Positions 34,201 to 47,100 of a stretch of DNA of 64,000 bases are shown here, piece by piece. Within the stretch, counting starts at the first letter, position 1. Each line of letters opens with the position of its first letter. Source of the stretch: Rhea pennata (taxonomy: Eukaryota; Chordata; Aves; Rheiformes; Rheidae); the NCBI RefSeq assembly GCF_028389875.1, contig NC_084677.1, positions 11,884,017-11,948,016 on the forward strand, written 5' to 3'. The notes beneath the pieces are model-generated. The model saw nothing but the letters and a program-made list of their open reading frames with translations, was not told the DNA's origin and did not search any database. The position numbers and the translations under genes are program-made.

Positions 34201-37200
34201 AACAAAGCAAGAGTTTTATGCCTACAGGAAGGAAATGGTCGCTGTATGTGAATGAAAAAGATGGTATTAGTGTAATAGCAAAACAAGACAGGAAATACGA
34301 GAACCTTAACATGCTGTGCACTGCATACTTAGATAGTATGCCTTTTCTGAAGTAAGGTCTTCTGGATGTAATTGAAATGCCTGGGAAAGGGACTCTGTTT
34401 TCCTCAGATGTATCCCTAGTACTGAAAACAGCTTAAATCTTTAATTACTTAGTAGATAAGACAAAATCTAGATATTTCTATGTGCATGTATGTTACCTGG
34501 ATAACCTTTGGGGAGAGGGGGAGGAGGAAGCAGTTGCCTCATCTGGTGTTCCTGAGCTGTTACCACTGATTTTCATTTGGCCTGAGAGTGCTAAGCATTT
34601 CATGCATTTTCACAAATACAAGTCACCAAATTCAACTTCTATATCAGGCTTGCCATTTTTCTTTTAATTCTAACATCCTGTCTATCACTGTCTCTGTAAC
34701 CAGCCTGGCTATGTCCAAACAGTTTTATCTATTTCTGCATTTCAGTCCTATTAGATTCTTACCAGAAGGTGGCACTTCTAGTAGCACATCTTTTCCCTAT
34801 TGAATGATGTTGAAGGCATGAGAGCCTTGTTTACTGCTCAAATCTTTAATTCTGGTCTATTTTGGAGAGCAAATTAAAATGTATTGTATAGTTTTAATGT
34901 CCAGATATATCCTAGACAAAGAGGTTGCAAAGCAAAGAAGTTACTGTATTAAAGCTTTCCTGTTAGCTTTAAGGCATACTGCAGAACCCCCGCTTACAGT
35001 AATATGCTCAAGTAGGACAGCTAGTGGAAAATATCTGGAAACAAGTGTTACTAGGAAGCTCTCCCACTCTGTTTTAAAAGTCAGTCTAATAAAAGCATTT
35101 ATGTTTTGGATAGTATGCTCCTCTTTAAGGAGCTTCTTTTGAGGTTTCCTGGCAGGTTAATGGTGTAGTAATTAGTAAGTAATTAGATTAGGACTTGAAA
35201 GCTGAGTAGAAAAGGCAAATTGTTGCAGAATGCATTTTTCTATACTATTTTTCTTTCTTTTTGGCTCTCTCCCATTGATCTACATCTTTCCTGAGACTGA
35301 CTCTGGGTACAGTAGTCCAGAGGAAGCATTAATAATCCAGGGTATGTATAAAAGGTTTACGTAAGTTGCAGGCTGTAGTCCAGATATATCTCTATATGAT
35401 ACTTGCCTTTTTTGCAGTAGTGGCAATGTTGACTGCTGTTCTGTTCATAACTTTTTTTTTTTTTTTTTTAAATACCCCCTTCCCTATCTCCCTTTCCCTG
35501 CAGTACCATCACCTCTGTGATTGTTGTATTTCAGTATAGTGGGGGATATTCTGTGGTGGAAGGGAAGCAGGCACCACTGTCATTGCCTGATGTGGGTCCT
35601 GGCCTAGAGTACTTTGCAGGAGAACACTAGACGTAGACTAAAGAGAAAGTATCAAGCAAGCTGAGCAACTCTAGAGCCTGCAACTTCCCTGAGTGCTGTT
35701 TGCTGAGGTGATGCAGGACATGTGCAGATGTGCCAAGTTGAAGGTGAATTTCTGCTTAACAGCAGAAATGGCCTGGCTCCTCCTTGTCTGTTGGCATAGT
35801 GTTTAGTTGTAGTGTAGTTCATCAGCACTTTCACTGTAGGGGTAGAAGTGCTTTGCATGCCAGGCGAGGCAGACATGAAGTGTTTCTTTCCAACCCTAGT
35901 AAACCCAATGGAAATACTTGTCATCAAGCCAGCAGAAGTGAAAGGGCTACTTGGTGTGTTCATCAGTCCCACAAGAAACACAGAGATATCTGTTGGACAG
36001 ATGTGAGGGTGGCTGAATCTGACCTGCAAGAGCGACCTGGCAGACTGCATCATGAGGACAAGCAGTAGTTCTATTTCCAAGCAGTCTGAAATTTGCTTTT
36101 GCTGATGATGAGTGTATTTATGGTCAGTGTTAAAACTTACTGAAGAAATACTAGAGGTAAAAGTGTAATTCTGTGCTTCAAGTCCATACATTCTGTAAGT
36201 CAACAATTCATCGTGGCAAGAATCTATAAAGTTATTTGAATCAAATACAGAACCCTGGCAGGTAAGCTGGACCAACTTTCTGGGTATGATTGTCAGCCTG
36301 TTTACTGGTTGGCAAGCCTCCCTGTCACGATGGTCTCCACTGGTAGTCGTCTTGAAGATTTGCAAAGAAAAAGGGTCGATTGTCACCTTGTGCTTGATTC
36401 TTGACACATCCCTTCTGCTTCAGTTGGAGAAATACTTTGTACAGTAGTACTCAGTGAATGTTGTTATTACTAATATTTATAGTATCTGTGGGTGGGAAAC
36501 CAGAATTACTGTCCTTTGCCACATGTGTTGATTCTGTCAGTGCTGAGTATGGAGATTCTGTCTTGGAGAAGGATGATTTCATGGATTTGGGCACTTTTAT
36601 GTGCCATTTTAAACACAACACTTCCAGGTTGTGTTTTAAGCAGATGAATTTGTGATTGGTGACAGAGTTGTGGGGATGGAAGCTAAAAGGGACTAGAGAG
36701 ATGCATGAAACTTGCCATGGCTGAGAAGGCTTTCATGAAGTGCTTTAGAGCCTTGGAAATAAAGGTGGCACTTACACTTGTGAGAATAGTTCCACAAAAG
36801 CGTGCCACTGGAAAAAAGGAAGGATCTTAAATCCTGAAGAGTTTGTCATCATAGCTGAACATTTTTTTGCAGAGCTGATCTGTCATTGCTTTGAGTTAAA
36901 ATGTCTCTGGACACACGGATATTGGTGTTTAAGAATAGTGTGCAATAGCAATGTGAGATTGAAGTGCTTTTGCATTGATAGAAAGATGCAGCTCTGGTAG
37001 TGCGCGTGCCTAACTTGCCTGGCAGGGAGCAGAGGGGTGACACTGTGCCGAGTTGGCAGAGGTAGCCACAACAGGCAGCACAGAGTACAACAAAATGAGC
37101 TCAGGACACTCTTGTTTTGAGACAAGAATCCGTGTGGTAACTTGAGTGTTATTCTACCTCTTGTTTCCTTAATGCAGTCTTACTCAGGGCTATGGAAGTA

Positions 37201-40200
37201 TAAACCTACTGCTAGGATCAACTGTAGTCTGACAATACCTTTATACCAAATGTTACTTCAACAGCTATTGGAGGAACTCTGTAAACAGAAGTAAAGTAAG
37301 TTTATCAAAGGGACGGGATTGATGTTGAAAGCTTAAACTTAACATTTAAGCTACATAAACAGAGTATCAAGAACACTTTGAAAAGCCTTTAGCTTCCAGG
37401 GATGTTTCAGAGGAAGGGGAGTGGCTCTTAAGTTTAATCAGGATGTAACATTTTAGGCAATTGCAGTAGCAGAATAGTCTGAATTCTGCACCCTGCTTCA
37501 TTCTGTTCACTTGTATAATAGGTTGTCTGTGACTGCCCTGTAGGAAAACAACAGCTCTTTGGCACTGGCACCTTGCCTGTTGAAGCATGTATTTCAAGGT
37601 CATTCTAGCTCTGTTTGTGTTGGCTTTGACTGCACCAGGGAATCTAAGTGTTCTCAGCTCTGAATTATGACTATTTAGTGTAGCTGCTCAAATTTCTTAA
37701 GTCTGAATATGCAGACTTTTCTGGCTACCTCCATTTTGGAGGATGTTCAGATACAGCATTTCAGAAAGAAGCCAAGTTCTGAAATTAAAACTCCATCCAG
37801 AAAACTTTCTGCTGTCGTATCGGTCCTTTGTCACACGACGTGCTGCGCTGAAACAATGTTTGATATGTGGGGTGGCCATTCAGTAGGGACTGAGCTGGAG
37901 CTGAACTACATCAATAGCAGGTTTTAAAACAGCTCTAAGGGAGACATCAGTTCTGGAAGTAGAAATAGGAAACACTTAGAGTTATTTTCAGTGATGCATG
38001 TTTGGCTTTTGGATTTTTATAGCTACCAGAAGTAAATTTGTTAACAGTGTGTAACAGTAGTGCTGCATCTGATATGTTAGGAAGTCTGAGTGTGAATAGC
38101 TAGTGTAGTCCTGTATGTAACCTATCTAATTGGCACCTTCCACAGTGAAGTATTGATACTGAAAGTACTATTACTTTGTAAATCTACAGCTGGAATTCTT
38201 AAGTCTCTCTTATTCTGCTAAAGTGGTCAAGCCCTAAATGACTAGTGCACCTAGGCCCCTGCATGTTAATTGTATTGTTTCCTGCCCTCTTAAGAGGGAT
38301 CTGTGACCACAGGAGAGAATGTGCTGGCAGCTGCAGGAACCAGATATTGCTGATGTGTGTAGTAAATTTAAGTAACAGACTGAAACAAACCTTTTGGCTG
38401 GCAGTGCGGACTCTTTACAGAATTTTTTGCTTTTAGGTTGGCCCAGGATCACCTGAATAGGATAGGAGAGGCAGAATCCTTATACATCTTGAAACTTGGA
38501 ATTTGCATCCTGCCTGTTTGGTTGTCTGTGCCTGAAGCAGTTGCCATTTTTGTTGACTGCACAGTAGTAGCCTATCTAGATTGGGAACACTCTTGAGGCT
38601 AAGAGCTATAACAGAAATCCTTAAAACTGCCAAATAACACTTGTTTTCTACACCATGCTTTCATATGTTCATCTAAAAGAGCTGTTCTGTCTTAGGGCAA
38701 ATCTGAACAGTCTGTGGCAGGTCTCCAAGATAGGAGTCAACAATTTGTAATCCTTTTCAGAGCAAATGTATGCTACCTGCTAATCCCCCAAGGTGTGTGT
38801 GTGTGAGGGAAAACTCCACAGCAAGAGAAGGTCTGGGGGGTGTTAACAGTAGCCTTTCAGAACCTGGGAGCACATAACTGAGAAGGTGAAGCTCAGTTCC
38901 TTGCTGAGGTGTACAGGGGAGGAAAATGAGATAGTGGTCATAAATTAAAACAGGAAAGCTTCCAACTGGATATAAAGATAATATTTTGCACTCTGAGGAT
39001 AACTAAACATTGGAACAGGTTGCCCAAAGAGGCTCTGGAATTCTCATCTTTGCAGCTTTACAAGATTTGATTGAACAAAGCCCTGAGCAATGTGGTCTGA
39101 ATTCAGTGTTACTCTGTTTGCAGTCAGGGGTTGGACTAGGTGATCTCCTGTCTTGTCTAACCTGAGCAATTCTGTGAAATGCTAGCTGTTCTATACTTTG
39201 TGTCATGATCAAGAAGAGTCTATGGCTTCTACTAAAATTAAACAATGTTCTTATCAGCTTTAATCAGAAATTAGGTCAAGTGTTCTTGATTACTTCTGTG
39301 GCTTGTAATTGGGTTGGATTTCATCAGATGAACAGCTTTACTGTCACTCTCCTGTACCTGAATGTGGCAAGATTATCTGTACTCTCTGCAACAGGAGACA
39401 CTGAAGCTCAATGCAGTAGGCTAGTTTAACTAAAGTAGCTCTTGGTTTAGCAAGTTGTTATCAAACAGAGGTTTATCCTTTTCTTTTTCTAAATTCTAGG
39501 ACTTCTATAAAAAGCCAGAAAAAGTATACCAGAAAAAGCATTTCCCCTTTTGAACTAAGAGGTCTTGGGAAGCAATGAATGTTCCAGTCAGTAGGCTGCT
39601 GACATCCATCAGCTGTGATAGTGCTTTGGATGAGATGGTTCTAAAACATTCTCATACAATTACTAGACTGACCTCTGTAATTGTGCCAAAGAAAGGAAAA
39701 AAGCTTTTTTGAGAAGCTCTTGTATACCCTGTTTGGGATTCTGTTTCTGGCAATCTTGATTCAATAGGACAAGAAATTCAAGTCATGTTTTTAGGGAGTA
39801 GCTGGACTACTAAATGGCTTCAGTGCTAAACAGATATAAAGAAGTCTGCTGTATATCCAGAAAGCTTCCCAAGGATCTTACTTTCCACTGAGTTGATAAT
39901 TAGATTTGAATTGCTTTAGACTGAGATAGGAAGCTTGAAGTCACTGAATGGCATCTACAACAGAAGGACTCTCACCTAAACTTTGGAGTGCCTCTTTATA
40001 TTGGAGGTGCATGTTGGCTCATGGTATATCAAACCTAAGTTATGCTAGTAATTAAAAACTAGATAACTGGGACAAAATACACCGCTTAAACCACTTAAAT
40101 CTACCTGAACCATTGCTATTGTTTGTTTTCCTCAAATGCGCTTTCATAGCAGAAAGGCCTTTTTGTTCCTTTGTGCTAAAAAAAAATGCAGATCATTTCT

Positions 40201-41971
40201 ATTAAGACTGCTTACTTACATAACCTTTGCTATGGCAAATGAAGCAACTATAGTATTTCTTCTACTTTAAATGTTTTTCTTCTGTCACTTGACTTACTGC
40301 CAGATAGGCAGTTCGAAAATCACATGGCTTAAATAGCAAGTCTTGATTCTTTTCACAGAACCCCAAAGCTAGATATTGTGAAAACATCCTCTTTTGTCAG
40401 CTGATTATTTGGAAATACTTAACTTTGTGCTCTCTGTAAAATACTGGTCATTCTTCTATGCAGTATAATAATAGTATTTGCACTAGAACTGATTAGAGGA
40501 ACCTAAGAATTTCTGAGCACAAACAACTAAACTCTTCTGTTTTTTTTAATTCCCCTCCAACTGCTACTTGCGCTGCTACTGGTGGACCTTTGTGGAAGCA
40601 AAGTGGAAAATTGTTAGTTTTCATTAGTGACAAGCCTAGTGGATGAAACACTGATTTACACTACAGATACACAATTATCTCGTTTTAACTTGCTTAGTTA
40701 GATCTTTCATCAGAAGCCCTTAACCAATGTTACACAACTCTCTGCCCATTCAGATATTTCCCTTAGGGAAAAGCTGAGAAAAGGCACCCCATCATCAGAT
40801 CAGAACAGTCACAGAAACTAGAATTTTATTTATTCTTTTTTCTGAAAGAGCTCTTGTCCAGATTTATCCTGTGCGGGACTTGAAGTTGAACGAACTGCGA
40901 GGATTCACACTAGGATATTGTAGAAACAAGGTAGATGGAGCATATGACACAAGTGTGACTGCTGCCTATTGTGAAAGACCTAAACAGCTGAGAAACGGAG
41001 TTGTTTGACTTGCAGTAATCAGGATACCATTGTTCAGTTGAATCTTCGGCACTGTGTCATTCCAGAAGATTCAGTAAATAATTTTAAAAGCAGAACTGTT
41101 TCCGCTTTACTGAGACAAATATTTAGTGAGTAAGGTTTAGTTCTGAAAAAGTATATCCTTAACTACAAGAAAAAACTGGAGCCCAAGAAGTGCTATCAAG
41201 GCATAATGTGTGATACTTGCTTACAACTTCTGTCCTGAATATTTAATTCTATTTCTGTGTAGTAACTTGGAGAGGGATGCGAGAATACAAGAGAAGAACA
41301 CTGAGTTGCAGATCCTTCAAGGAAAACTCGCAACAGCATGTTTATCAGACGGCTGCAGTAGCACAGGCTCTCATGTTAGCCCTTTCTGTATTCGAGAATG
41401 CATGTGACTTAAGCTAGTTACCACTGTATATATGGTGCTAGACCTGTACATTGTTTTCATTGTACCTGATTTACCCAGTGGTTATAGGTAAATACATCTG
41501 CTGAGCTTTGTGGTGGCTATACTCTAAGTACCAGGCCAGGACTGCAGTGATAGGAAAATAGTTAAGTCTGGAACAAAGGAGCTGGTCTCAGCTAGACCTT
41601 TAGATTTCTTATTTACAGTCCTTGCTCTGAACAGCTGCAAACTTGCATTTTTCTTTAAACAGTGTAATTCAAAGCCTTCTGCAAGCCATGAAAATACGAG
41701 CCTTTTAAAAGGAAAACTTTTTGAATATCATCTTGCTTTCTAAAATCTAAGAAGCTGTCATTTTAGCTACAAGGTCAATGGGGTAACTTTGGGTCAAATG
41801 TGGATGCTCTTGACTCAGTCTGTTTTCCATTTTTGCAGGGTTGGCGTGTTGGAGGACACCTTCACCTGTCTCGGTGTTTTGTGTGCCATTGTATTCTTTC
41901 CAATTGGGATTCTGTTCTGTCTTGCACTGAGACAGCGAAGATGCCCTAATTGTGGGGCAGCTTTTGGCTAA
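25096..41971 (+). CDS. BRI3: BRI3, brain protein I3 (complete, gene-level)
   Basis: Three plus-strand exons (25096-25261, 26710-26824, 41839-41971) join in frame to give 137 residues. BRI3 is a small lysosomal/endosomal membrane protein of the brain protein I3 family; its biochemical role is poorly defined. The N-terminus [14 protein letters not shown] is nearly the human one. Two PPxY motifs (residues 11-14 and 43-46) could recruit WW-domain ubiquitin ligases. The C-terminal half has CPAC (90-93), a hydrophobic segment (about 101-124) and CPNC (129-132) just before the end. This Cys-pair/membrane/Cys-pair layout resembles a LITAF domain (inference). The human protein is 125 residues; the extra length is in the Pro/Ala-rich region around the exon 1/2 junction. 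Intron 2 is 15.0 kb. Confidence 0.97.
25262..26709 (+). other. BRI3: BRI3 intron 1
   Basis: The first 300 bases continue the CpG island and contain two 17-base G runs (25374-25390 and 25550-25566). The remainder is AT-rich. Open frames of up to 324 codons here span the exon and have no homology. Confidence 0.85.
26710..26824 (+). CDS. BRI3: BRI3 exon 2
   Basis: 115 bp after acceptor CATTTTAG. It encodes [17 protein letters not shown], then [20 protein letters not shown] with a phase-2 donor (AG, then GTAAAA). VVVGGCP matches the human core before the membrane segment. Confidence 0.97.
31842..31925 (-). mobile_element. CR1 LINE 3' end fragment
   Basis: The plus strand starts TCACAGAATCACAGAATGGG and continues AAGGTTGGAAGGGACCTC with TCAAGCAGGGTCA. 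This is the reverse complement of the CR1 3' terminus including its 8-bp terminal repeats, so the element lies on the minus strand and is truncated after about 85 bp. Confidence 0.85.
38951..39179 (+). mobile_element. CR1 LINE 3' end fragment
   Basis: It contains GGAACAGGTTGCCCAAAGAG, CAAAGCCCTGAGCAA, GGGGTTGGACTAGGTGATCT and a final AATTCTGTGAAAT, in the order found at the CR1 3' end. Plus strand, diverged and 5'-truncated; the left edge is approximate. Confidence 0.85.
41839..41971 (+). CDS. BRI3: BRI3 exon 3 (membrane segment and stop)
   Basis: 133 bp after TTTTTGCAG. It encodes [32 protein letters not shown] and [11 protein letters not shown], then TAA. The human end is [11 protein letters not shown]. 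Confidence 0.97.
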
Positions 41972-42220
41972 GGGGATGAATGTGGACGTGCTTATGGAAG
42001 CTACAACTGTTAGCGTACTCTTTCTAATGTAAATGTCATGTACAATCATTTTATTTGCTTCAGACCTGTTTTGTAAAGTGTGAAGAAATTTAGTCTCTTG
42101 CATGTAATTTAAACTTAATCTTTTATGAGCATGTGCATTGCAAAACATGAAAACCCAACTTGTTTTCCATGTTTAGTGGCACCTCTTGAAAACTAAATAA
42201 AACTGCTTTTCTTTTTGCAA
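41972..42220 (+). terminator. BRI3: BRI3 3' UTR and poly(A) signal
   Basis: A canonical AATAAA lies at 42196-42201, about 225 bases after the stop. A T/G-rich segment (CAACTTGTGGCTAG) follows as a likely downstream element. The cleavage site near 42220 is inferred. Confidence 0.8.
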
Positions 42221-43434
42221 TCCTCAACTTGTGGCTAGATTATTAAGTATGTGGCTAGCTTATATCTGATAACGCACAGTCTGAAAGTGAAGTTAGTAAT
42301 TTTAGCTACAAAATAGGATGAGTATTTGTCAGAATGCTTACGGCAGTTTTTTTTTTTTTAAAGGGCTCTATGTGCTTAATCTACCTGTCTCTTCAGTCTA
42401 CATCTTTTTGAGAAAAGTCTTTGTCCCATATCTTAATGGCATGGTTAAATATATCCTCTCCCTCTTCAGAATAATTTAGCTGTAACTGTATTAACTACTG
42501 GAATGTTCCCTTATAGGGGCAATAGATTCAGGTGCTACTGCAGAAGCATCTCAACACTGTAGTGGTGCCACAGCCAAGAGCAATTTCTGATGGTGCAGCA
42601 GGGAGCACTGCCTAAAGAGAGCTGTAGCATTGCCAAATACTAGCTTCTAGCAGATAAAGATACTTTTTGCATGTCAAAATAATTAATTCAGCCTTCAACA
42701 ACAGTTCAGGAGTAGGTACTAGTATGTTTTAGGAAACTGTCCTGAATATAATTTGCAGTCCTAAACTGTTAGTGTTTTGAAATATGATAGATCTTTGTGC
42801 AAGATGACATAGCAAATGAAGTAGCCTCAGCCTTGATCTTGAAAGGCAGACTGAGAGGAGGAGATGGAATGAGTACACTCTACCTCTGCAGCCATCACAT
42901 GTTCTCATACTGTTTTTTGACACTAAGTAACTGAAATGCATTTACCATGACTTGAATTCACTGTTTATAGTGGAAGCACAGCATAACAGAAATCCAGGAG
43001 GTGCTGCAAGGGGGAATGTACACACATAAGGCAGAAGGTAGCAGTTCTGATACTGAGTAAGGACTAATGGTTAGGGATATTCAAAAGATAGACTTTGTAC
43101 AGTAGGTGGGAAATGTGAACTGTACACTAATGCAGGGTGAGGAGTCGGTTCCTAAGATTATTACAGCAGAAAAAAATCTCTGACTAACTCCATCTGTTCT
43201 AGGAGATCACACCCTGAGGTAACAACCTCAGGTCCAGAGCTATGCACTTCAAAAAGCTGTATTTCAGTTAACTAACTAAGATACTATACCTCGCCAGCAT
43301 TAATGCTATTGCTAGGCTCCTTAACCAAAACTTGGAAACCTTCACCTGTTCTGCCTCTTGTGAAGGGCTGCAGTAATGTAGAACTCCAAAAGGCAGTTTT
43401 TTACTTCAGTGTTTGAAGAAAAATCTGGCACTAT

Positions 43435-44107
43435 TTTATTATGGCATTTTTTTATAAGACTAAAGTCTGACAAAGTGTTTTAAAGAAGTTCTTGAAGAAT
43501 GTGCTTACAGGGCAACATTTGACTTTAAATATAGGTTTCTGTTAATATTTAAAAACTTGTATCTGTGAACATTAAGGAAAGCATTATAAACATGCCTATT
43601 CGTAGAGGATAAATATTTATTTATAACCTAGGGTGTATTTCTTAAAAATAATGAAATATAATCACTTTATACAGGCAATTCTCTAGTCTGGAATATTAAG
43701 GCAGTTATGTTTTATTTGAAAAAAAATTAGCTTTTTAAGTATCATATGCAGACTTATATTCTAGAACTTACCATTGCAGTTTCCAAACAATGAATGCCAA
43801 AGATTGATTGATTGTGAGCTATTAATTAAGCTGGCAGACAAGAGTATCTAAACTATCTCCAGTATTTTCACAATTGTCACACTACAAAAAAGGCATACTG
43901 CAAAGATCAAGCCAAAATGCTCAAACATTTGCCCAAAGCAGTTACCTCATTAGAAAGAACAGGTTTTTAAAAATCAGAAATTCACTCCAGTATGATTCTA
44001 CTGTACAGTAATTACATTTAAATAAGATTTTAGAACAACTTTAGATAGCAGTTGTCATTACTGAAAGTGATGTTTAGAAGGAGTAGGTACAGTCATGAGT
44101 ATTGTAT
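43435..44107 (-). terminator. BAIAP2L1: BAIAP2L1 3' UTR with candidate poly(A) signals
   Basis: Minus-strand AATAAA occurs at 43711-43716, 43616-43621 and 43435-43440. Which one is used, and whether the UTR extends further, cannot be decided from sequence. The BRI3 poly(A) signal at 42196 on the opposite strand leaves at least about 1.2 kb between the two convergent 3' ends. Confidence 0.55.
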
Positions 44108-44183
44108 TCATCGAATAATTGGCGCTGATCTGTCGTTTGTTACAGTTGGTCTGAGTTTCACGGTGGCAAAAGGATTTTCTCCA
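44108..44183 (-). CDS. BAIAP2L1: BAIAP2L1 exon 14 (stop exon)
   Basis: 76 coding bases after TTCTTTTCAG. It encodes [18 protein letters not shown] and SAPIIR, then TGA at 44110-44108. The tail is identical to human over RSAPIIR. Confidence 0.96.
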
Positions 44184-47100
44184 CTGAAAAGAAATGCACA
44201 AAGTTACTAGAAGGCTTATTGCAATACTGCATATCAAAAGCAAGACTAATTTTTAAACCATGCAGTTTCTTCATCCAACAGTAGTTTGGAGACTAAATTA
44301 CAGTTTTAGACTGCAGTATTCTATGCAACTCAGTTTAACTTGATTTTCTTTTTTTTAAAAAAAATTAGCTTATATGTGACAGAGATCCAAAATTTGGGAA
44401 TGTTGGGGTAGCTTGGAACATGCTTTAAATGACTTAGTCTTTCTGCAATTTTTATTTTTAACCTTTAAAGATGTAGTTTGACTTCTGCTCCCTGTCAAAC
44501 CACTTGGAAAATTACTGTTTCCCCCTAGAAGTGTATTAGCAGGCTAAAGTGCCATATTTTACTTAATGCCGTTCCTGAGAAAAGTATGACCTATTTTAGC
44601 CTTAATATTTTACCAGTGCCTAGCAAAGGTCCTAGAGAAATACAGGAAAAACATCCTCTTTTCCCCTCGGAATTAATACAGTGATATTAGCTAATACAAA
44701 GCTGTATTGTAAAAGCTTTAAAAATACCTTAGAAAGGGTGGTTTTATAATGCCATTCATATCAGGTTTCTGTAAAAGAAAGAATATTTATATAGATTTGC
44801 AGAAACATGCTACAGGTGATCTTCTCACTCTGCTCTAAAGAAGAGCGGCCCTGTTGTTAAAACAAGATAAAACATCTGTCCATCTGGAGTAATTACTGTG
44901 CAGGTCAGTTCAACTGTGGAGATGTAGTTAGAATTATCTCAGAACATAAGAAATGTAAAGGTGCAGCAGCTGTCTGCAAGCAGGGTGGAGAATGAAGGCT
45001 CCCCTGAAACAGTGGTGCCTTGGCTGTTTCTTCAAGTTTAAGATCAGTCACCTGCCTCAGTTCTAACTGGGCTAGAACCTTTGTATAGGTTTATAGTTAA
45101 CTTTTTATAGGTTAAAATAGCAAATGAAATGTCCCTGGATGAAAGTCATCAACCAAAGGAAAAAATGGCAGAAGTATCTGCAGTACAAATATCTTAACTA
45201 ACTACTAGTTGTCAGAGAGAAATGCCCAAACTGGACTCGAACGCTTGGCTTGGAACAGATTTTACACAGTTAACACATCGTCATACAACTGTAAAGTCAT
45301 GAGGTTAAAAAGCCAGCATCCAGCATCACAACTCTTAAAAATTAAAAGCCTGAGTGAGAGCAGATTCTCATCTGCATTATATAGTTTTTATACCAGCTAC
45401 CACGTTTAGCTACTACTGATTTACAGAATACAAGTTCAGGTATCTCCCATGGTGTTCAGGGGTGGCAATGATGGGAAACAGTAACAACAAAAAAAGCAAG
45501 AAAACAGCTGAGAGCAATGATACAAAAGGACCAATAGTTTCAAATAGCTATTTCTAGTATTTCATTATAATTACACTCACATTTAAATACATGATCTGAA
45601 AACACTTGTTTTTATAACTAAAATTTGCACTGAACTTTTGTGATGAAATGTACTTTATTTCTGCGAAGTTAAGGTAATCTGAAAGATGGCAGTGTTGCAC
45701 TGCGACAGCATTATTCAGGATGCAATGTCTCAGATGTGATAAAATGAAGAACTATTGCAAATATTATAGTTGGCAAGCCTACTGCACAAAGCAGAAGTTT
45801 TGGCAAACATCTAATTTCTATTTCTTTTCCCCCTCTTCCAACTTGTAGTAATAATCAGGCTTAAAATCATATATTTTAAATCGCAGACTAATTGCATTGC
45901 TTCTAATAGGTGTTAGAGAAAGCTCAAAGGTGATGGAAAACTATGCTCACTAAAGTGAAAAATCTGAACACCATATTTGTGCATGTAGAAGCAGGAATAT
46001 GCACTTGCCTTTTATATAGCATTTTCATTTGTACTAATCATTCAATCTGTATGCCCATTTGTTGCTAATACTTACTTAAATTGAAAATTTCACTGCTAGA
46101 CAAAGGTCTGTAAGCATTTTCTTTTTAGGTACATCATCTATTGTACCAGTAGTTCCTAGATACCATGTTCTTGATCTGTGTCATGGTGTCTTGAAATCTG
46201 TATTTACTCCAGACCTAATTCAGCAGCATTCTTAAGCATGTGCTTAGCTTGTACGTGTACATGAACGATGAATGTAATTGGAATCATATCAGTTGTAACT
46301 AGCATTAGGCCTGTAGTTTTATCTGAATTACACACTACTTTTTTACTTAACAGCAACCATTAAAAACTTAGTTAAGTCTTTTTTTTAGGTGAAACTTCTG
46401 TACAGAACTGTTCTACATAACATACCATGAAAAAATTAAATTCCATCATCATATTTAAAACTGCAACTTGCAAGAACCATCCCTCATCTTTCCTGCTTGA
46501 AATCTCAAGATATTATTGTATGTATTCTGAAACAAAAATAAGATATCTCAATGAATCATGTTGTGCTTCTACATAAAAACACTGTAACCATATCTTTCAC
46601 ATGCATACAAATCCTGAACCAGTCTACAAACCAGCCTGCTGTAATATTTAGCTTATTTCCAAAGCCTCATGGTGGGATGTGGGTGGTAACTTGCACAGAA
46701 GCAGGAAAGTCAAGGAAGCACTGCAGGAAGCTTTTTAAAAGAATAAAAGTAAATAGCCATTATGGATGTAAATCCTTTGGTGCAAGTACAGTGACTCTCC
46801 TTTACACTTTTTTGTGTATAACAGGAAAGAAGAATCAGGGGATCACAGTAAAAATATAGCTGCTATGAGTTACGGGGTACCTCAACAAGAGTAGTAATTA
46901 GCTTATGCTCTAGAGTTCCTCAATTTTTGGAACTTGTTTTCCCTGTGCAAATTTAGAAACAAAAAAAAAAAAAAAAACAAAAAAAAAAAAAAAGATGTAT
47001 TCATCTTCTACTCCTAAAAGACTGTAAGTCCACTCTGGCCTCCAAAGAGACAAAATGAGTCTAATCAGAATTCTGTCCTAGTCTATTAGCTAAATGATTT

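Larger units (their letters stand above)
26825..41838 (+). other. BRI3: BRI3 intron 2 (15 kb)
   Basis: Long intron linking two exons that match human BRI3. It holds two CR1 fragments (31842-31925 and 38951-39179), several A/T homopolymers (31382-31406, 31592-31611, 31676-31693, 35452-35469) and no coding exon I could recognise. The longest open frame, 251 codons on the minus strand (35652-36407), resembles nothing I know. Confidence 0.8.

Noticed and set aside
35784-36068. 94-codon plus-strand frame in BRI3 intron 2
   Set aside because: Opposite-strand shadow of the 251-codon frame; neither shows homology or exon structure.
41210-41407. 66-codon plus-strand frame just upstream of BRI3 exon 3
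   Set aside because: No counterpart in BRI3; exons 2 and 3 join in correct phase without it.
46960-46993. A-rich tract as the tail of a processed pseudogene
   Set aside because: No coding-like or target-site-duplication sequence was found upstream on either strand.
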